NCBI RefSeq assembly: GCF_902779965.1 | Contig: NZ_CACZDK010000028.1 | Span: 1-45,166 of the forward strand | Origin: Fibrobacter succinogenes | GTDB lineage: Bacteria; Fibrobacterota; Fibrobacteria; Fibrobacterales; Fibrobacteraceae | Direction: 5' to 3' | Length of the DNA stretch: 45,166 nt | Shown here: positions 45,109 to 45,166 of the stretch, one piece after another | Position numbering within the stretch: position 1 is the stretch's first letter | Layout of the letters: each line of letters opens with the position of its first letter | The notes under the pieces: model-generated | Databases searched by the model: none | What the model saw: only the letters and a program-made list of their open reading frames with translations | Told to the model about the DNA's origin: nothing | Made by a program: the position numbers and the translations under genes

Positions 45109-45166
45109 AAGGAACACTGATGCAGACAATCGAAGAATATAAGGAATACGCCAAACAGCTCGAAGT
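45068..45166. repeat. Terminal direct repeat (right copy), circular junction
   Basis: Identical to 1-99. See the left copy. The last 47 bases (45120-45166) are the start of the coiled-coil gene at 53-340. Confidence 0.93.

Noticed and set aside
1-45166. CRISPR arrays, insertion sequences or rRNA
   Set aside because: I saw no regularly spaced repeats with unique spacers, no transposase, and no rRNA-like sequence; repeats found are the DGR pair, the 44-bp pair, operators and iteron-like motifs.

Overview
The window is a complete circular phage genome cut open at an arbitrary point. Bases 1-99 and 45068-45166 are identical, so the repeating unit is 45,067 bp. The gene set is that of a temperate, tailed, contractile-tail phage. 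The head and packaging genes are lambda-like (GpA-type terminase, portal, S49 protease with nested scaffold, decoration protein, major capsid protein, gpW). The tail and baseplate are Mu-like (gpL-type sheath, tube, frameshifted chaperone, tape measure, DNA-circularisation protein N, gp44/45/46/47/48 homologues). It also carries a tyrosine integrase with an attP-like site and two XRE repressors. Many genes have strong Shine-Dalgarno sites. A second set looks leaderless, with a TAnnTTTG-like -7 box 4-7 nt before the ATG. That mixture suggests an FCB-group host (Fibrobacterota or a relative) from a gut-like habitat, but this is a weak inference because there is no host sequence.

Layout, following the circle. 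Plus strand, 37268 to 45108 and on through the junction to 2646: early and replication genes (replisome-organiser-like protein, SSB, 3'-5' exonuclease, large ParB-like protein, GNAT, AT-hook protein, zinc ribbon, small membrane peptides, SpoVG), then a tRNA-like element, a MazG-like protein, an excisionase-like protein, the attP-like region and integrase. Minus strand, 34758 down to 2696: three small regulators or unknowns, a roughly 1 kb non-coding packaging/origin-like region, terminase, head genes, tail genes, baseplate, tail fibres with a diversity-generating retroelement (DGR), then a host-entry/lysis-like cluster. Between the two arms (34.76-37.25 kb) is a lysogeny region with two XRE repressors, operator repeats and accessory genes, including a membrane-anchored WYL-TerB protein.

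A small plus-strand cassette (20.34-21.25 kb) of two unknown acidic or small proteins and a ribbon-helix-helix-like protein, with its own promoter region and terminator, sits between tail genes. Its layout recalls anti-defence (acr-aca-like) morons.

Most notable observations: (1) five late promoters share a CTTGTG/TTGnnnCAAAA-type box exactly 34 nt upstream of a TAnnTTTG-like box, which lies 4-7 nt before an ATG lacking a Shine-Dalgarno site, dividing the late region into about five leaderless transcription units; (2) a complete DGR in which all 19 TR/VR differences fall at template adenines, bracketed by a perfect 44-bp direct repeat that could make the whole cassette exchangeable; (3) a poly-G tract that interrupts an early gene; (4) structured, tRNA-like elements at two places; (5) the WYL-TerB protein and the moron cassette as candidate defence or anti-defence loci.
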